Assembly (NCBI RefSeq): GCF_002954615.1
Contig: NZ_MSCJ01000001.1
Coordinates: forward strand, 372,001 to 436,000
From: Photobacterium angustum
GTDB taxonomy: Bacteria > Pseudomonadota > Gammaproteobacteria > Enterobacterales > Vibrionaceae
Direction of reading: 5' to 3'
Length of the DNA stretch: 64,000 nt
The notes beneath the pieces were generated by a model. That model searched no databases. It was given only the letters and a program-made list of their open reading frames with translations, and was not told the DNA's origin. Below, piece by piece: positions 8,672 through 18,168 of the stretch. The stretch's first letter is position 1; each line of letters opens with the position of its first letter. The position numbers were made by a program, and so were the translations under genes.

Positions 8672-9949
8672 ATGCTCAATGTTTATTTATCAACTGAAGA
8701 ATCTAACGGTCCTTGGGGATTAAATTCGTTACTAAGCTATCAGTCAGATAGCGCTACAGTTCATTATCGAAGTGATTTTCCATTACGTCGTATTCAGCAG
8801 GCTGGTCGTCAAATTCAATCACAAGGTGCACAAGCTGTGCGTTTAGTAGGTGACGGTTGGAATTATGAGCGTCAATGGGCGTTTTACTGTGGTTTTGCTG
8901 CAACTATTACACCAGTAGAAATTCAATGGGCCTCTATCGATGAAGATGAACTCGAGCTGTTAAATGCTCGTCGTCATTGCTCTGACTGGCTACGTAAAAC
9001 AGTTAACGCGACACCTGAAGAGATGTCACCTGAAAAGTTAGCCCATGAAGCAACCAGTTTTCTAAAAAAAATCGGTGGTGACAATATTCATGCACAACAA
9101 ATTGTGGGCGATGAACTATTAGCTGATGGTTGGGTAGGAATATACAATGTTGGGCGCGGTAGTGTGCGACCTCCAGTCATGCTTGAAGTGGATTATAATC
9201 CCACTGGCGATCCTGAAGCGCCAGTATCGGCTTGTTTAGTTGGTAAAGGGATCACCTTTGATTCAGGTGGTTACAGTTTAAAACCTAGCGCAGGCATGGT
9301 TGCGATGAAGTGCGATATGGGGGGAGCTGCTACGGTTACTGCGGCGTTAGGTTATGCGATAGAGCAAGGACTACGTCAACGTGTGAAGTTGATCCTATGC
9401 TGTGCTGAAAACCTCGTATCAGGTAACGCTTATAAGCTTGGTGATGTGCTAAGTTATAAAAATGGTGTTACGGTTGAAATAGTTAACACAGATGCTGAAG
9501 GGCGCTTAGTGTTAGCTGATGGTTTAATTGCAGCTTCTGCGACAGGCGCACCACTGATCATTGATGCAGCGACGTTAACAGGCGCTGCAATGGTTGCAGT
9601 AGGTAGTGACTATAATGCAATTTTTGGTTTAGATAAGCCATTATTACAACAAGCACAGCAGTTATCCGATCTAGTCAATGAGCCAGCATGGCCATTACCG
9701 TTAGAAAAATGGCACCAAGAATATTGCCCGTCACCTTATGCTGACACTGCGAATAGTCGTGTACAAAAAGGAGGTGGTATGGGAGGCGCATCCAATGCAG
9801 CAGCGTTTTTGTCCCGTTTTGTTGACACCGAAAATAGTCGTTGGATTCATTTTGATTTAGCGGCATGTTTCCGAGATGGCGGAGATTCTCGCTGGGCCGC
9901 TGGCGCTACAGGGTTAGGTCTTGCTAATATCGCAGGTTTGTTGCTGTAA
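8672..9949 (+). CDS. Second PepB-type M17 aminopeptidase (tandem paralog)
   Basis: A 425-residue protein clearly homologous to the PepB just upstream. It keeps every metal-binding and catalytic motif ([34 protein letters not shown]), so it is expected to be an active dinuclear aminopeptidase, not a decayed copy. The N-terminal third and the substrate-pocket regions differ a good deal from the first copy, pointing to an old duplication or separate acquisition and perhaps a different peptide preference. An AGGAAG ribosome site precedes the ATG, and ndk follows 64 bases after its stop. E. coli has only one PepB at this locus. Confidence 0.9.
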   Translation: MLNVYLSTEESNGPWGLNSLLSYQSDSATVHYRSDFPLRRIQQAGRQIQSQGAQAVRLVGDGWNYERQWAFYCGFAATITPVEIQWASIDEDELELLNARRHCSDWLRKTVNATPEEMSPEKLAHEATSFLKKIGGDNIHAQQIVGDELLADGWVGIYNVGRGSVRPPVMLEVDYNPTGDPEAPVSACLVGKGITFDSGGYSLKPSAGMVAMKCDMGGAATVTAALGYAIEQGLRQRVKLILCCAENLVSGNAYKLGDVLSYKNGVTVEIVNTDAEGRLVLADGLIAASATGAPLIIDAATLTGAAMVAVGSDYNAIFGLDKPLLQQAQQLSDLVNEPAWPLPLEKWHQEYCPSPYADTANSRVQKGGGMGGASNAAAFLSRFVDTENSRWIHFDLAACFRDGGDSRWAAGATGLGLANIAGLLL

Positions 9950-10013
9950 CTTAAATTCATGAATTTGTTTTTGGCTCGCAGAAAGCAATAAGACTCAAAA
10001 GGAAAATATAATA

Positions 10014-10445
10014 ATGACAATCGAAAGAACTTTCTCAATAGTAAAACCTGATGCGGTTAAACGTAATTTGATTGGTGCAATCTATCAGCGCTTTGAAAAT
10101 GCGGGTTTGAATATTGTTGCGGCTAAAATGTTGCATTTAGACAGTGCGAAAGCACAAGGTTTTTATGCTGAGCATGAAGGTAAACCTTTCTTTGATGATT
10201 TAGTGGCATTTATGACATCAGGTCCTGTCATGGTTCAGGTACTTGAAGGTGAAAATGCTATCACACGTTATCGTGAACTAATGGGTAAAACTAATCCTGA
10301 AGAAGCGGCTTGTGGCACTATTCGTAGTGACTTTGCATTAAGTATGCGTCATAACTCGGTACATGGTTCAGATAGTCCAGAATCTGCCGCTCGCGAAATT
10401 GCATATTTCTTTGCTGAAGATGAAATTTGCCCACGAGGTGAATAA
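10014..10445 (+). CDS. ndk: Nucleoside diphosphate kinase
   Basis: Transfers the gamma-phosphate from ATP to nucleoside diphosphates through a phospho-histidine, balancing NTP and dNTP pools. It has 143 residues, the usual bacterial length. The active-site histidine is His117 in NSVHGSDS, and the N-terminal [15 protein letters not shown] motif is present. It lies between the pepB paralogs and rlmN and is followed by its own terminator. Confidence 0.97.
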   Translation: MTIERTFSIVKPDAVKRNLIGAIYQRFENAGLNIVAAKMLHLDSAKAQGFYAEHEGKPFFDDLVAFMTSGPVMVQVLEGENAITRYRELMGKTNPEEAACGTIRSDFALSMRHNSVHGSDSPESAAREIAYFFAEDEICPRGE

Positions 10446-10518
10446 AGGTTTAACTCTAATAGAATTCAGTGAAAGGCACTAATGCGACACATTGAAAAAT
10501 TAGGTTAATCATATTATT

Positions 10519-10547
10519 AACGGGAAGCATTGGCTTCCCGTTGTTGT
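10519..10547 (+). terminator. Intrinsic terminator after ndk
   Basis: Perfect 10-bp stem AACGGGAAGC / GCTTCCCGTT with an ATTG loop and a T-rich tail (TTGTTGT), 73 bases past the ndk stop. Confidence 0.8.
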
Positions 10548-10620
10548 ATGTGGCGTTTTGAAATCGGCAACACTAAAATAACCTTAGAGTCTAGGTGTGG
10601 AAACCATGCCATAAAGGCTG

Positions 10621-10683
10621 TACAATTTCGCGCCTTAAACCCGAGATAACTAAGCCATCGATAGAGCTTGGTTATTTAGGCGC
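10621..10683 (+). promoter_or_regulatory. rlmN promoter -10 and structured 5' leader
   Basis: TACAAT at 10621-10626 is a plausible -10. Downstream, GCGCCTTAA (10630-10638) can pair with TTAGGCGC (10676-10683), enclosing a second 10-bp stem ATAACTAAGC / GCTTGGTTAT (10646-10655 with 10666-10675). The structure ends about 30 bases before the rlmN ATG and lacks a T run, so it looks like a leader fold and not a terminator. Confidence 0.4.
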
Positions 10684-10715
10684 AGCAATAGTCATTTTTA
10701 GTGAGGCACCAACCG

Positions 10716-11837
10716 ATGACAACTGTCAAAATCAATCTGCTGGATTTCGATCGCAAAGGTCTGCGTAAATACTTTGCCGAAGAACTTAATGAGAAGCCAT
10801 TCCGCGCAGATCAGATCATGAAATGGATTTATCATTTCGGTTGTGATGACTTCGATCAAATGACCAATATTAATAAAAAGTTACGTGAAAAATTAAAGCG
10901 TGTCGCTGAAATTCGTGCGCCGCATGTATCAGAAGCTCAGTATTCAACGGATGGTACGATTAAATGGGCGATGCGTGTTGGCGATCAAGATGTTGAAACC
11001 GTCTATATTCCTGATGAAGATCGTGCGACTTTGTGTGTTTCTTCACAAGTTGGCTGTGCATTAGAATGTAAATTCTGTTCAACAGCACAACAAGGCTTCA
11101 ACCGTAACTTACGTGTATCAGAAATTATTGGTCAGGTATGGCGTGCTGCAAAAGAAGTCGGTATTCAAAAAGACACGGGTCGTCGTCCAATCACCAACAT
11201 CGTAATGATGGGAATGGGTGAGCCATTATTGAACATGAAAAACCTGATCCCTGCATTAGAAATTATGCTTGATGATTTAGGTTTTGGTTTATCTAAGCGT
11301 CGCGTTACAGTTTCAACCTCGGGTGTTGTATCTGGCCTTGAGCAAATGATTGATACGATTGATGTTGCTTTAGCTATTTCATTGCATGCACCAACGGATG
11401 AGCTGCGCTCTCAAATCATGCCAATCAATGATCGTTGGAATATTGAAACATTTTTGGATGTTGTTCGCCGTTATGTGAATTCAACGAATGCGAATCGTGG
11501 TCGAGTAACGGTAGAATACGTACTGTTAGATCATGTTAATGATGACATGGAGCATGCTCGTCAATTAGCGAAAGTATTAAAAGATACGCCAGCAAAAATT
11601 AACTTAATTCCGTTTAACCCGTACCCTGGCTCACCATATAAAAAGCCAAGTAACTCTCGTATTGATCGTTTTATGAAAACACTGATGGAATACGATTTCA
11701 CAGTAACGGTTCGTAAGACACGTGGTGATGATATTGATGCGGCTTGTGGTCAGTTAGTAGGGGATGTTATTGACCGTACTAAGCGTACCCAAGCAAAATT
11801 AAATACGGGTGAACAAATTGCAGTAAAAGCGGTCTAA
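10716..11837 (+). CDS. rlmN: Dual-specificity 23S rRNA/tRNA methyltransferase RlmN
   Basis: A radical-SAM enzyme that makes 2-methyladenosine at A2503 of 23S rRNA and A37 of some tRNAs. The ATG at 10716 gives [20 protein letters not shown], as in Vibrio; a start 15 bases upstream is possible but not supported. The CxxxCxxC cluster motif is Cys114, Cys118 and Cys121, and the mechanistic cysteine near the C-terminus is Cys344 ([10 protein letters not shown]). Length 373 is typical. pilW follows after 56 bases. Confidence 0.97.
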   Translation: MTTVKINLLDFDRKGLRKYFAEELNEKPFRADQIMKWIYHFGCDDFDQMTNINKKLREKLKRVAEIRAPHVSEAQYSTDGTIKWAMRVGDQDVETVYIPDEDRATLCVSSQVGCALECKFCSTAQQGFNRNLRVSEIIGQVWRAAKEVGIQKDTGRRPITNIVMMGMGEPLLNMKNLIPALEIMLDDLGFGLSKRRVTVSTSGVVSGLEQMIDTIDVALAISLHAPTDELRSQIMPINDRWNIETFLDVVRRYVNSTNANRGRVTVEYVLLDHVNDDMEHARQLAKVLKDTPAKINLIPFNPYPGSPYKKPSNSRIDRFMKTLMEYDFTVTVRKTRGDDIDAACGQLVGDVIDRTKRTQAKLNTGEQIAVKAV

Positions 11838-11893
11838 AAACAGACTACTATAAATAACTGCGCAATTTCACATGGATGTTGAGGTGAGCGAAA

Positions 11894-12652
11894 ATGGTAC
11901 GATGGAGCGTATATCCACTGTTGTCATGCCTATTATTTACGGGCTGTGCCACAGTTGATGTGGTAGATAATGGTAAAGAATTTGATGCCAAAGCTGCCTC
12001 AGAAGCGAGATTGAACCTCGGGCTAAACTATTTAAAAGATGGCCAGTGGGAGCGTGCACGAGAAAATTTGGAAATAGCATTAAGGTATGATCCTGATTAC
12101 TACCGTGCACAAATTTCGATGGCTTATTATTATCAAAAAGTTGGCGAAAAAGACGCTGCAGAGAAAATGTACCGAAAAGCATTAAAACATTCACCTAAAA
12201 ATGGCGATGTTTTGAATAACTATGGTGTATTCTTGTGTAGTGAAGGGCGTTACGATGAAGCCATTGCCGCTTTTGTTAAAGCGATAGAACAACCTTATTA
12301 TTATCTGATTTCGGCAAGTTATGAAAATGCAGGCTTATGTAGTCGTAAGCAAGGTAATTTAGAAGCAGCGACGGGTTATTTTGAAAATGCGCTTTCCCAT
12401 GACCCGTACCGACCGAGATCTATGTTGCAACTGGCGCAAGTTGAAATTGAATCTAACAATTTTAAAGATGCTCGCGTACAGTTATTCAAATTTAATAAGA
12501 GATATGGGTACACAGCAGACAGTTTGTGGTTGCTCATTCAGTTGGAAAGACAAGCTGGACGTTTAACGCAGTCAAAAAAATACGCTATTTTGCTGAAAGA
12601 GAAATACCCAGACTCTCTGCAATATCAGAATTATTTGGCCAATGAATACTGA
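11894..12652 (+). CDS. pilW: Type IV pilus biogenesis/stability lipoprotein PilW (PilF)
   Basis: An outer-membrane lipoprotein needed for assembly and stability of the type IV pilus secretin. It starts with a signal peptide ending in the lipobox LFTGC (Cys18), followed by TPR repeats that fill most of its 252 residues, for example LNLGLNYLKDGQWERARENL. The neighbourhood rlmN-pilW-rodZ-ispG is the usual one for this gene in gammaproteobacteria. Its 3' end overlaps the start of rodZ by 11 bases, so the two are translationally coupled. Confidence 0.92.
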   Translation: MVRWSVYPLLSCLLFTGCATVDVVDNGKEFDAKAASEARLNLGLNYLKDGQWERARENLEIALRYDPDYYRAQISMAYYYQKVGEKDAAEKMYRKALKHSPKNGDVLNNYGVFLCSEGRYDEAIAAFVKAIEQPYYYLISASYENAGLCSRKQGNLEAATGYFENALSHDPYRPRSMLQLAQVEIESNNFKDARVQLFKFNKRYGYTADSLWLLIQLERQAGRLTQSKKYAILLKEKYPDSLQYQNYLANEY

Positions 12653-13691
12653 AAATAATGAAGAACAAAAAATAACAGAAGGAACACTGCTTCCAGGTGA
12701 CGTACTCCGTCAAGCTCGAGAGCAACTAGGCTATTCACAAAAGGACATTGCGAACCGTTTGAGGTTGCGACTTTCTGTTATTGATAACATAGAAAACAAT
12801 CGATTTGATCAAGCCCAATTAGCCACGTTTACGCGTGGCTATGTGCGTTCATATGCAAAATATGTCGGCTTGGAAGAAGAAGCTGTACTAGCCTTACTTG
12901 ACAAATGTGGACACACCAAGCCAAAAGCTCAAGAAATGCAAAGCTTTTCACGTCGAACGAAACGTGAAGCACATGATAGTCGCATTATGGGATTAACATG
13001 GATTCTTGCTGCTGTTTTTGTTGGTGTAACCGCTGTTTGGTGGTGGCAAAATATTCATTTAGAACAAGCGCCAGTAGCGACAACAACTACAGCAGATCAA
13101 ACGGTTGCTCATGAAAAGCAAGAGCAGGGGTCTGATGAAACGATAGTTACAACTTTAAATGGTGATGATGCATCAATCAGTGCTACTCAACCAGCAACGG
13201 TTGATACTGATGTTGATCACTCAGCACCAACTAGTACTGAACAAAAAAACGCTGCATCTACAACATCTGCTGATGCTGCGACAGATTCATCTCCAACAAG
13301 CGTATCGACGGCTGCAACGGGTACAACAGCTGAAGCGTCAACAACACCAGCTGAGAATGCTGCAACAGCCTCAACATCAGTATCAACAGCCACTGATGCT
13401 ACTGCAAATGCATCAACAACAGCTAATACAACACCTGTTGTTGATGCAACTGCACCACAGTTACAGTTAAAGTTTTCAGCTGATTGTTGGATAGATGTTC
13501 GTGATGCAACGGGTAAACGATTAGAGTCTGGTATCAAGAAAGCTGGTCAAGTATTAGATTTAGAAGGTAAAGCTCCATTTCGTGTTCGACTTGGCGCACC
13601 TAGTGCCGTTAAAATTAACATTAAAGGCCAACCTTTTGATTTAAGTCGTTACCCTGCGTCTAAACCAGTAACACTTAAGCTACCGCAGTAA
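12642..13691 (+). CDS. rodZ: Cell-shape protein RodZ
   Basis: Bitopic inner-membrane protein that anchors MreB and helps set rod shape. It has an N-terminal helix-turn-helix domain (about residues 15-85, LGYSQKDIANRLRLRLSVID), a transmembrane helix near 119-137 (WILAAVFVGVTAVWWW), a long Ala/Ser/Thr-rich periplasmic linker (about 145-270) and a C-terminal beta domain (QLQLKFSADCWIDV onward). At 349 residues it is close to the E. coli length, 337. The start lies inside the pilW 3' end. ispG begins 15 bases downstream, as in E. coli. Confidence 0.95.
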   Translation: MNTENNEEQKITEGTLLPGDVLRQAREQLGYSQKDIANRLRLRLSVIDNIENNRFDQAQLATFTRGYVRSYAKYVGLEEEAVLALLDKCGHTKPKAQEMQSFSRRTKREAHDSRIMGLTWILAAVFVGVTAVWWWQNIHLEQAPVATTTTADQTVAHEKQEQGSDETIVTTLNGDDASISATQPATVDTDVDHSAPTSTEQKNAASTTSADAATDSSPTSVSTAATGTTAEASTTPAENAATASTSVSTATDATANASTTANTTPVVDATAPQLQLKFSADCWIDVRDATGKRLESGIKKAGQVLDLEGKAPFRVRLGAPSAVKINIKGQPFDLSRYPASKPVTLKLPQ

Positions 13692-13706
13692 TGTAGAGAA
13701 AGAGCA

Positions 13707-14828
13707 ATGCATAACGAATCACCAATTATACGCCGTCAATCGAGCCGAATTTATGTCGGTAATGTTCCTATTGGCGATGGTGCACCTATCGCCGTTCAGT
13801 CGATGACCAATACTCGTACAACAGATGTTGAAGCTACTGTTGCACAGATCAAGGCATTAGAAAAAGTTGGTGCTGATATTGTACGTGTCTCTGTACCGAC
13901 GATGGATGCAGCGGAAGCTTTTAAATTGATCAAGCAACAAGTGAATATTCCGCTAGTTGCTGATATTCATTTTGATTACCGCATTGCACTTAAAGTGGCA
14001 GAATACGGTGTGGATTGTTTACGTATTAACCCTGGTAATATTGGTCGTGAAGATCGTATTCGCTCTGTGGTTGAATGTGCTCGTGATAAAAACATCCCTA
14101 TCCGTATTGGTGTTAATGGTGGCTCTCTTGAAAAAGAGATCCAGCAAAAGTACGGTGAACCGACACCTGAAGCACTGGTAGAGTCCGCAATGCGTCATGT
14201 GGAAATATTAGACCGTTTGAACTTTGACCAATTTAAAGTCAGTGTTAAAGCGTCAGATGTTTTCCTTGCTGTTGAGTCGTATCGTCAGCTTGCGAAGCAA
14301 ATAATTCAACCCCTTCACCTTGGTATTACCGAAGCCGGTGGTGCTCGTGCTGGTTCAGTTAAATCAGCCGTTGGTTTGGGTATGCTTTTGTCAGAAGGAA
14401 TTGGTGATACCTTACGTATTTCTCTTGCAGCTGATCCTGTTGAAGAAATCAAAGTTGGTTTTGATATCTTAAAATCATTACGTATTCGTTCTCGTGGCAT
14501 CAACTTTATTGCTTGCCCAACATGTTCACGTCAAGAGTTCGATGTTATCGGTACGGTAAACGAATTAGAACAACGCTTAGAAGATATCGTTGTTCCAATG
14601 GACGTTTCAGTGATTGGTTGTGTGGTTAATGGACCAGGTGAAGCAGAAGCGTCTCACTTAGGCATAGCTGGTGGTAACCGTAAGAGTGCTTTTTATGAAG
14701 ACGGTATTCGTCAAAAAGAGCGATTTGATAACGATAATGTAATCGATCAGCTTGAGAGTAAAATTCGAGCAAAGGCATCAATGTTAGATCAAAACAATCG
14801 CATTGATGTAAAACAACAAGATATATAA
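13707..14828 (+). CDS. ispG: 4-hydroxy-3-methylbut-2-enyl diphosphate synthase IspG
   Basis: Penultimate enzyme of the MEP isoprenoid pathway, reducing MEcPP to HMBPP with a [4Fe-4S] cluster. The cluster cysteines are Cys270, Cys273 and Cys305, and the fourth ligand Glu312 is present in NGPGEAE. It has 373 residues, the normal length for the short bacterial form. It is in the rodZ-ispG-hisS order shared with E. coli. Iron-sulfur dependence links it functionally to the isc operon upstream. Confidence 0.98.
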   Translation: MHNESPIIRRQSSRIYVGNVPIGDGAPIAVQSMTNTRTTDVEATVAQIKALEKVGADIVRVSVPTMDAAEAFKLIKQQVNIPLVADIHFDYRIALKVAEYGVDCLRINPGNIGREDRIRSVVECARDKNIPIRIGVNGGSLEKEIQQKYGEPTPEALVESAMRHVEILDRLNFDQFKVSVKASDVFLAVESYRQLAKQIIQPLHLGITEAGGARAGSVKSAVGLGMLLSEGIGDTLRISLAADPVEEIKVGFDILKSLRIRSRGINFIACPTCSRQEFDVIGTVNELEQRLEDIVVPMDVSVIGCVVNGPGEAEASHLGIAGGNRKSAFYEDGIRQKERFDNDNVIDQLESKIRAKASMLDQNNRIDVKQQDI

Positions 14829-14834
14829 TCAAAA

Positions 14835-14862
14835 AACCATGCTCATATCGGTGAGCATGGTT
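14835..14862. terminator. Strong hairpin between ispG and hisS
   Basis: Perfect 11-bp stem AACCATGCTCA / TGAGCATGGTT with a six-base loop. On the plus strand it has no good T run; on the minus strand the stem is followed by TTTTTT. As a plus-strand signal it may act as an mRNA-stabilising end or a weak terminator. Confidence 0.5.
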
Positions 14863-14923
14863 CACTATTTCAAAAAGAAATTATATATTCGATTCTAATA
14901 CCCAGCGGTTAACGAGAATAAAC

Positions 14924-16192
14924 GTGGCGAAACAAATTCAAGCAATTCGAGGCATGAACGATTGCCTTCCTACACAATCTCCACTTTGGCAAAAAGTCGA
15001 AGGTACAGTTAAACAAGTGATCAGTGCATACGGTTACAATGAAGTTCGTATGCCGATTGTTGAATCAACACATTTGTTTAAACGTGCTATCGGTGAAGTG
15101 ACCGACGTTGTTGAAAAAGAAATGTACACTTTTGAAGACCGTAACGGTGATAGCTTAACGCTACGCCCTGAAGGGACTGCAGGTTGTGTGCGTGCTGGCA
15201 TTCAAAATGGTTTGCTATACAACCAAGAACAGCGTCTTTGGTACATTGGTCCAATGTTCCGTCATGAGCGCCCACAGAAAGGTCGTTACCGTCAGTTCCA
15301 CCAAGTAGGTGTGGAAGTATTTGGTCTTAACGGTCCAGATATCGACGCTGAACTTATCATGATGACTGCACGTCTATGGCGTGAGTTAGGTATTCACGAA
15401 CACGTTCGTCTAGAGTTGAACTCAATCGGTTCACTAGAGGCGCGTGCAGAATACCGTAAAGCATTAATCGCTTTCCTTGAGCAACACTTAGATGTGCTTG
15501 ATGAAGATGCAAAACGTCGTATGTACACCAACCCATTACGTGTACTAGATACCAAGAATGCTGCAATTCAAGAAATCCTAGTTGATGCGCCTAAGCTTTC
15601 TGAGTACTTAGATCCAGAATCTAAAGAACACTTTGATGGTTTATGTGAACTATTAGACGCTGCTGGTATCAAATACCAAGTAAATGAACGTCTTGTACGT
15701 GGTTTAGACTACTATAACCGTACTGTATTTGAGTGGATCACAGAGAGCCTTGGCGCACAAGGTACTGTTTGTGGTGGCGGTCGTTACGATGGTCTAGTTG
15801 AACAACTAGGTGGTAAAGCGACACCTTCTGTTGGTTTTGCGATGGGTATTGAGCGCCTAGTATTACTAATGGAAGCACTAGAACAAGACGAAGTTCGTCG
15901 CTCAGTAGACGTTTACGTGGTAACAGCGGGTGAAGGTACACTGGCTGCAGGTATGACACTGGCTGAGAAGCTACGTACTGAAGTATCAGGTTTACGTGTG
16001 ATGACGCACTTTGGTGGCGGTAACTTCAAGAAGCAATTTAAGCGCGCAGACAACGTTGGCGCAGCTGTTGCATTAGTTCTTGGAGAAAATGAAATTGCTG
16101 AGAACACCGTAGTAGTAAAAGACTTACACGGCGGTGAGCAGACGACCATGGCACAGGATGAGGTTGCTGCAAAACTGGCAGCACTGATTTAA
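14924..16192 (+). CDS. hisS: Histidyl-tRNA synthetase
   Basis: Class II aminoacyl-tRNA synthetase of 422 residues. It begins with GTG at 14924 ([16 protein letters not shown]), the usual start for this family. Class II motif 2 is visible as [19 protein letters not shown] and the histidine-specific motif as [13 protein letters not shown]; motif 3 is GFAMGIERL, and the C-terminal anticodon-binding domain follows. yfgM starts 14 bases after its stop, then bamB and der, an order shared with E. coli. Confidence 0.98.
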   Translation: MAKQIQAIRGMNDCLPTQSPLWQKVEGTVKQVISAYGYNEVRMPIVESTHLFKRAIGEVTDVVEKEMYTFEDRNGDSLTLRPEGTAGCVRAGIQNGLLYNQEQRLWYIGPMFRHERPQKGRYRQFHQVGVEVFGLNGPDIDAELIMMTARLWRELGIHEHVRLELNSIGSLEARAEYRKALIAFLEQHLDVLDEDAKRRMYTNPLRVLDTKNAAIQEILVDAPKLSEYLDPESKEHFDGLCELLDAAGIKYQVNERLVRGLDYYNRTVFEWITESLGAQGTVCGGGRYDGLVEQLGGKATPSVGFAMGIERLVLLMEALEQDEVRRSVDVYVVTAGEGTLAAGMTLAEKLRTEVSGLRVMTHFGGGNFKKQFKRADNVGAAVALVLGENEIAENTVVVKDLHGGEQTTMAQDEVAAKLAALI

Positions 16193-16205
16193 GAGAGGAC
16201 AGGAA

Positions 16206-16817
16206 GTGAACGACTACGCCACAGAAGAACAACAGGTTGAAGCGATTAAATCGTGGTGGCAAGAGAACGGCAAAGCCGTTGTTCTAGGTGCCGTGATTGG
16301 TTTAGGTGGTCTTTGGGGCTGGCGTTACTACCAGTCTGAAGTACATGCTGCAAAACACGTTGCATCTGATAGCTACACACAAGTTGTTTCCGCGCTTGAT
16401 GAAAACAGCAAAGACGCAGTCGCTGAAGCAAAAACGTTTATTGATGCGAATAAAGATAGTCAATATGCGGTACTGACAGCACTACAACTAGCGAAAGTTC
16501 AGGTTGATAACAAAGATCTGGATGGTGCGGTTGAGCAACTTCAGTGGGTGATTAATCACACCAAAGACGAAGCCATTTTGCCATTAGCAACAACACGTTT
16601 AGCTCGTATTTATGCTGAGCAACAAAAATTTGATGAAGCATTGGCTGAGCTTAAAAAGGTAACATTACCAAGTTGGAAGTCAAAAGTCGCTGAACTGCGT
16701 GGTGATATCCTGCTACAAAAAGGTGATATTACAGGTGCACGTGAAGCATATGTAGAAGCTCAGCAAGAAGGTTCATCACCTGCGCTGCAAATGAAGCTTG
16801 ATGATTTAGCGCAATAA
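16206..16817 (+). CDS. yfgM: YfgM, periplasmic chaperone/SecYEG ancillary protein
   Basis: A 203-residue membrane-anchored TPR protein. It starts with GTG after AGAGGACAGGA. One transmembrane helix lies near residues 25-42 (VVLGAVIGLGGLWGW), and the rest is a periplasmic TPR-like domain. In E. coli YfgM associates with the translocon and PpiD. Placement between hisS and bamB matches E. coli. Confidence 0.93.
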   Translation: MNDYATEEQQVEAIKSWWQENGKAVVLGAVIGLGGLWGWRYYQSEVHAAKHVASDSYTQVVSALDENSKDAVAEAKTFIDANKDSQYAVLTALQLAKVQVDNKDLDGAVEQLQWVINHTKDEAILPLATTRLARIYAEQQKFDEALAELKKVTLPSWKSKVAELRGDILLQKGDITGAREAYVEAQQEGSSPALQMKLDDLAQ

Positions 16818-16822
16818 GGCAG

Positions 16823-17992
16823 ATGATGATGCATAAGGTGTTAAAACGTGTTTTGGCCGTTGCTGTTGCAGTAAGCGTGCTATCGGGTTGTGCAAGTGAA
16901 GTCGATTCAATTCAAATGGCGCCATTGCCAAAGGTTGATAATACTTTCACACCAAAAACAGATTGGAGCCGTAGCGTAGGTAACGGTGTTTCTGGTTATT
17001 ACTCAAAACTTACACCCGTTGTTGGGGTAGATAAAGTGTACGTTGCAGATCGTGATGGTTTGATCGAAGCACTTAACCCAGCAAATGGTAAAGTTGAATG
17101 GAAAACTGACCTAGAAAAAGACAACAGTGCGTTGTTGACTGGTGGGCTTGTTTTAGGTGATGGTAAACTGTTCGTTGGTACTGCCAATGCAAAAGTCATT
17201 GCACTTGATGCAGAGACGGGTAAAGAAGTATGGCGTACCACTGTTGCTGGTGAAGTTCTATCAAAACCACTTGTTTCTGATGGCTTAGTTGTTGTTAATA
17301 CCAGTTTGGGTGTGCTGCAAGCGCTTGATGCTGAAACTGGTGCTTCTAAATGGCAAGTCAGTAATGAAGTTCCAACGTTGACATTACGTGGTGATAGTTC
17401 ACCTGTTGCTGTTTCTGGTGGTGTGTTCTGGGGCTTAGCGAATGGACGTTTAGCTGGCGCGTTAATGTCTGATGGACGTATGTTGTGGCAACAATTGATT
17501 GCGGCACCAAAAGGTTCAACAGAAATTGATCGTTTAGTTGATGTTGATGCGTCACCTGTTATTGATGGCGATCGTTTATATGCTGTTGGTTATAATGGCA
17601 CATTAGTATCGATCGATCTTCGTTCAGGTCAGATCGCTTGGAAACGTAACTATTCGTCAGCAACTGACTTTGTGATTGATGGTAGTGAGCTATTCTTAGT
17701 TACAGCGAAAGATCATATTGTTGCTGTTGATGCGCGTAGTGGTACTGAGCTATGGCAGAACACTGATTTACAATATCGCCAACTAAGTGCACCTGCTGTA
17801 ATTGATGGTTATTTAGTTGTGGGTGATGCTGAAGGTTACTTACACTGGCTTGATACCCAAAGTGGCGAGTTTGTTTCTCAAGAATCAGTCGACGGTAGTG
17901 GTATTGCTGTACCGCCTGTTGCACTAGACGATAACGGCTTTATTGTTGTGACACGAGATGGTGAAATCAACAAAATGCAAATACCGCAATAA
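16823..17992 (+). CDS. bamB: Outer membrane assembly lipoprotein BamB
   Basis: Lipoprotein subunit of the BAM complex that inserts beta-barrel proteins into the outer membrane. The signal peptide ends in the lipobox VLSGC. The mature protein is an eight-bladed beta-propeller of PQQ-type repeats, visible as recurrent segments such as VIALDAETGKEVWRT and LVSIDLRSGQIAWKR. Three consecutive ATG-class starts (16823, 16826, 16829) cannot be separated by sequence. It follows yfgM by 5 bases. A terminator follows at 18022. Confidence 0.96.
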   Translation: MMMHKVLKRVLAVAVAVSVLSGCASEVDSIQMAPLPKVDNTFTPKTDWSRSVGNGVSGYYSKLTPVVGVDKVYVADRDGLIEALNPANGKVEWKTDLEKDNSALLTGGLVLGDGKLFVGTANAKVIALDAETGKEVWRTTVAGEVLSKPLVSDGLVVVNTSLGVLQALDAETGASKWQVSNEVPTLTLRGDSSPVAVSGGVFWGLANGRLAGALMSDGRMLWQQLIAAPKGSTEIDRLVDVDASPVIDGDRLYAVGYNGTLVSIDLRSGQIAWKRNYSSATDFVIDGSELFLVTAKDHIVAVDARSGTELWQNTDLQYRQLSAPAVIDGYLVVGDAEGYLHWLDTQSGEFVSQESVDGSGIAVPPVALDDNGFIVVTRDGEINKMQIPQ

Positions 17993-18021
17993 AACGGTAT
18001 AATGTCGCTAGATTAATTTGT

Positions 18022-18060
18022 CGGCTCCAGCTGCGATACGTAGTTGGAGCCGTTGTTGTT
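18022..18060 (+). terminator. Terminator after bamB
   Basis: Stem CGGCTCCAGCT / AGTTGGAGCCG (one G-T pair) with a nine-base loop and tail TTGTTGTT. It separates hisS-yfgM-bamB from der. Confidence 0.75.
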
Positions 18061-18121
18061 ATATCCGTTGAATATATTATTGTCGGATGAAGGTTCACAA
18101 AAATGTGAACTGGAGGCAAGA

Positions 18122-18166
18122 ATGAACGGTAAAAATGTCAATAAGACTATGAAAAGTAAGAGGTAG
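18122..18166 (+). CDS. Possible 14-residue leader ORF upstream of der
   Basis: ATG at 18122 opens a 14-codon frame ([14 protein letters not shown]) that stops two bases before the der ATG. A strong ribosome site, GGAGG, sits 6 bases upstream, and just before that lies a perfect hairpin GTTCACA-AAAA-TGTGAAC (18093-18110). The peptide is lysine/arginine/asparagine-rich and matches no family I know. It may couple or tune der translation, or be chance. Confidence 0.35.
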   Translation: MNGKNVNKTMKSKR

Positions 18167-18168
18167 TT

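Noticed and set aside
8672..9949. Second pepB as a pseudogene
   Set aside because: The frame is full length and every metal-binding and catalytic motif is intact.
13159..13537. Long frames on both strands inside rodZ
   Set aside because: Shadows of the low-complexity Ala/Ser/Thr linker codons of rodZ, which keep other frames free of stops.
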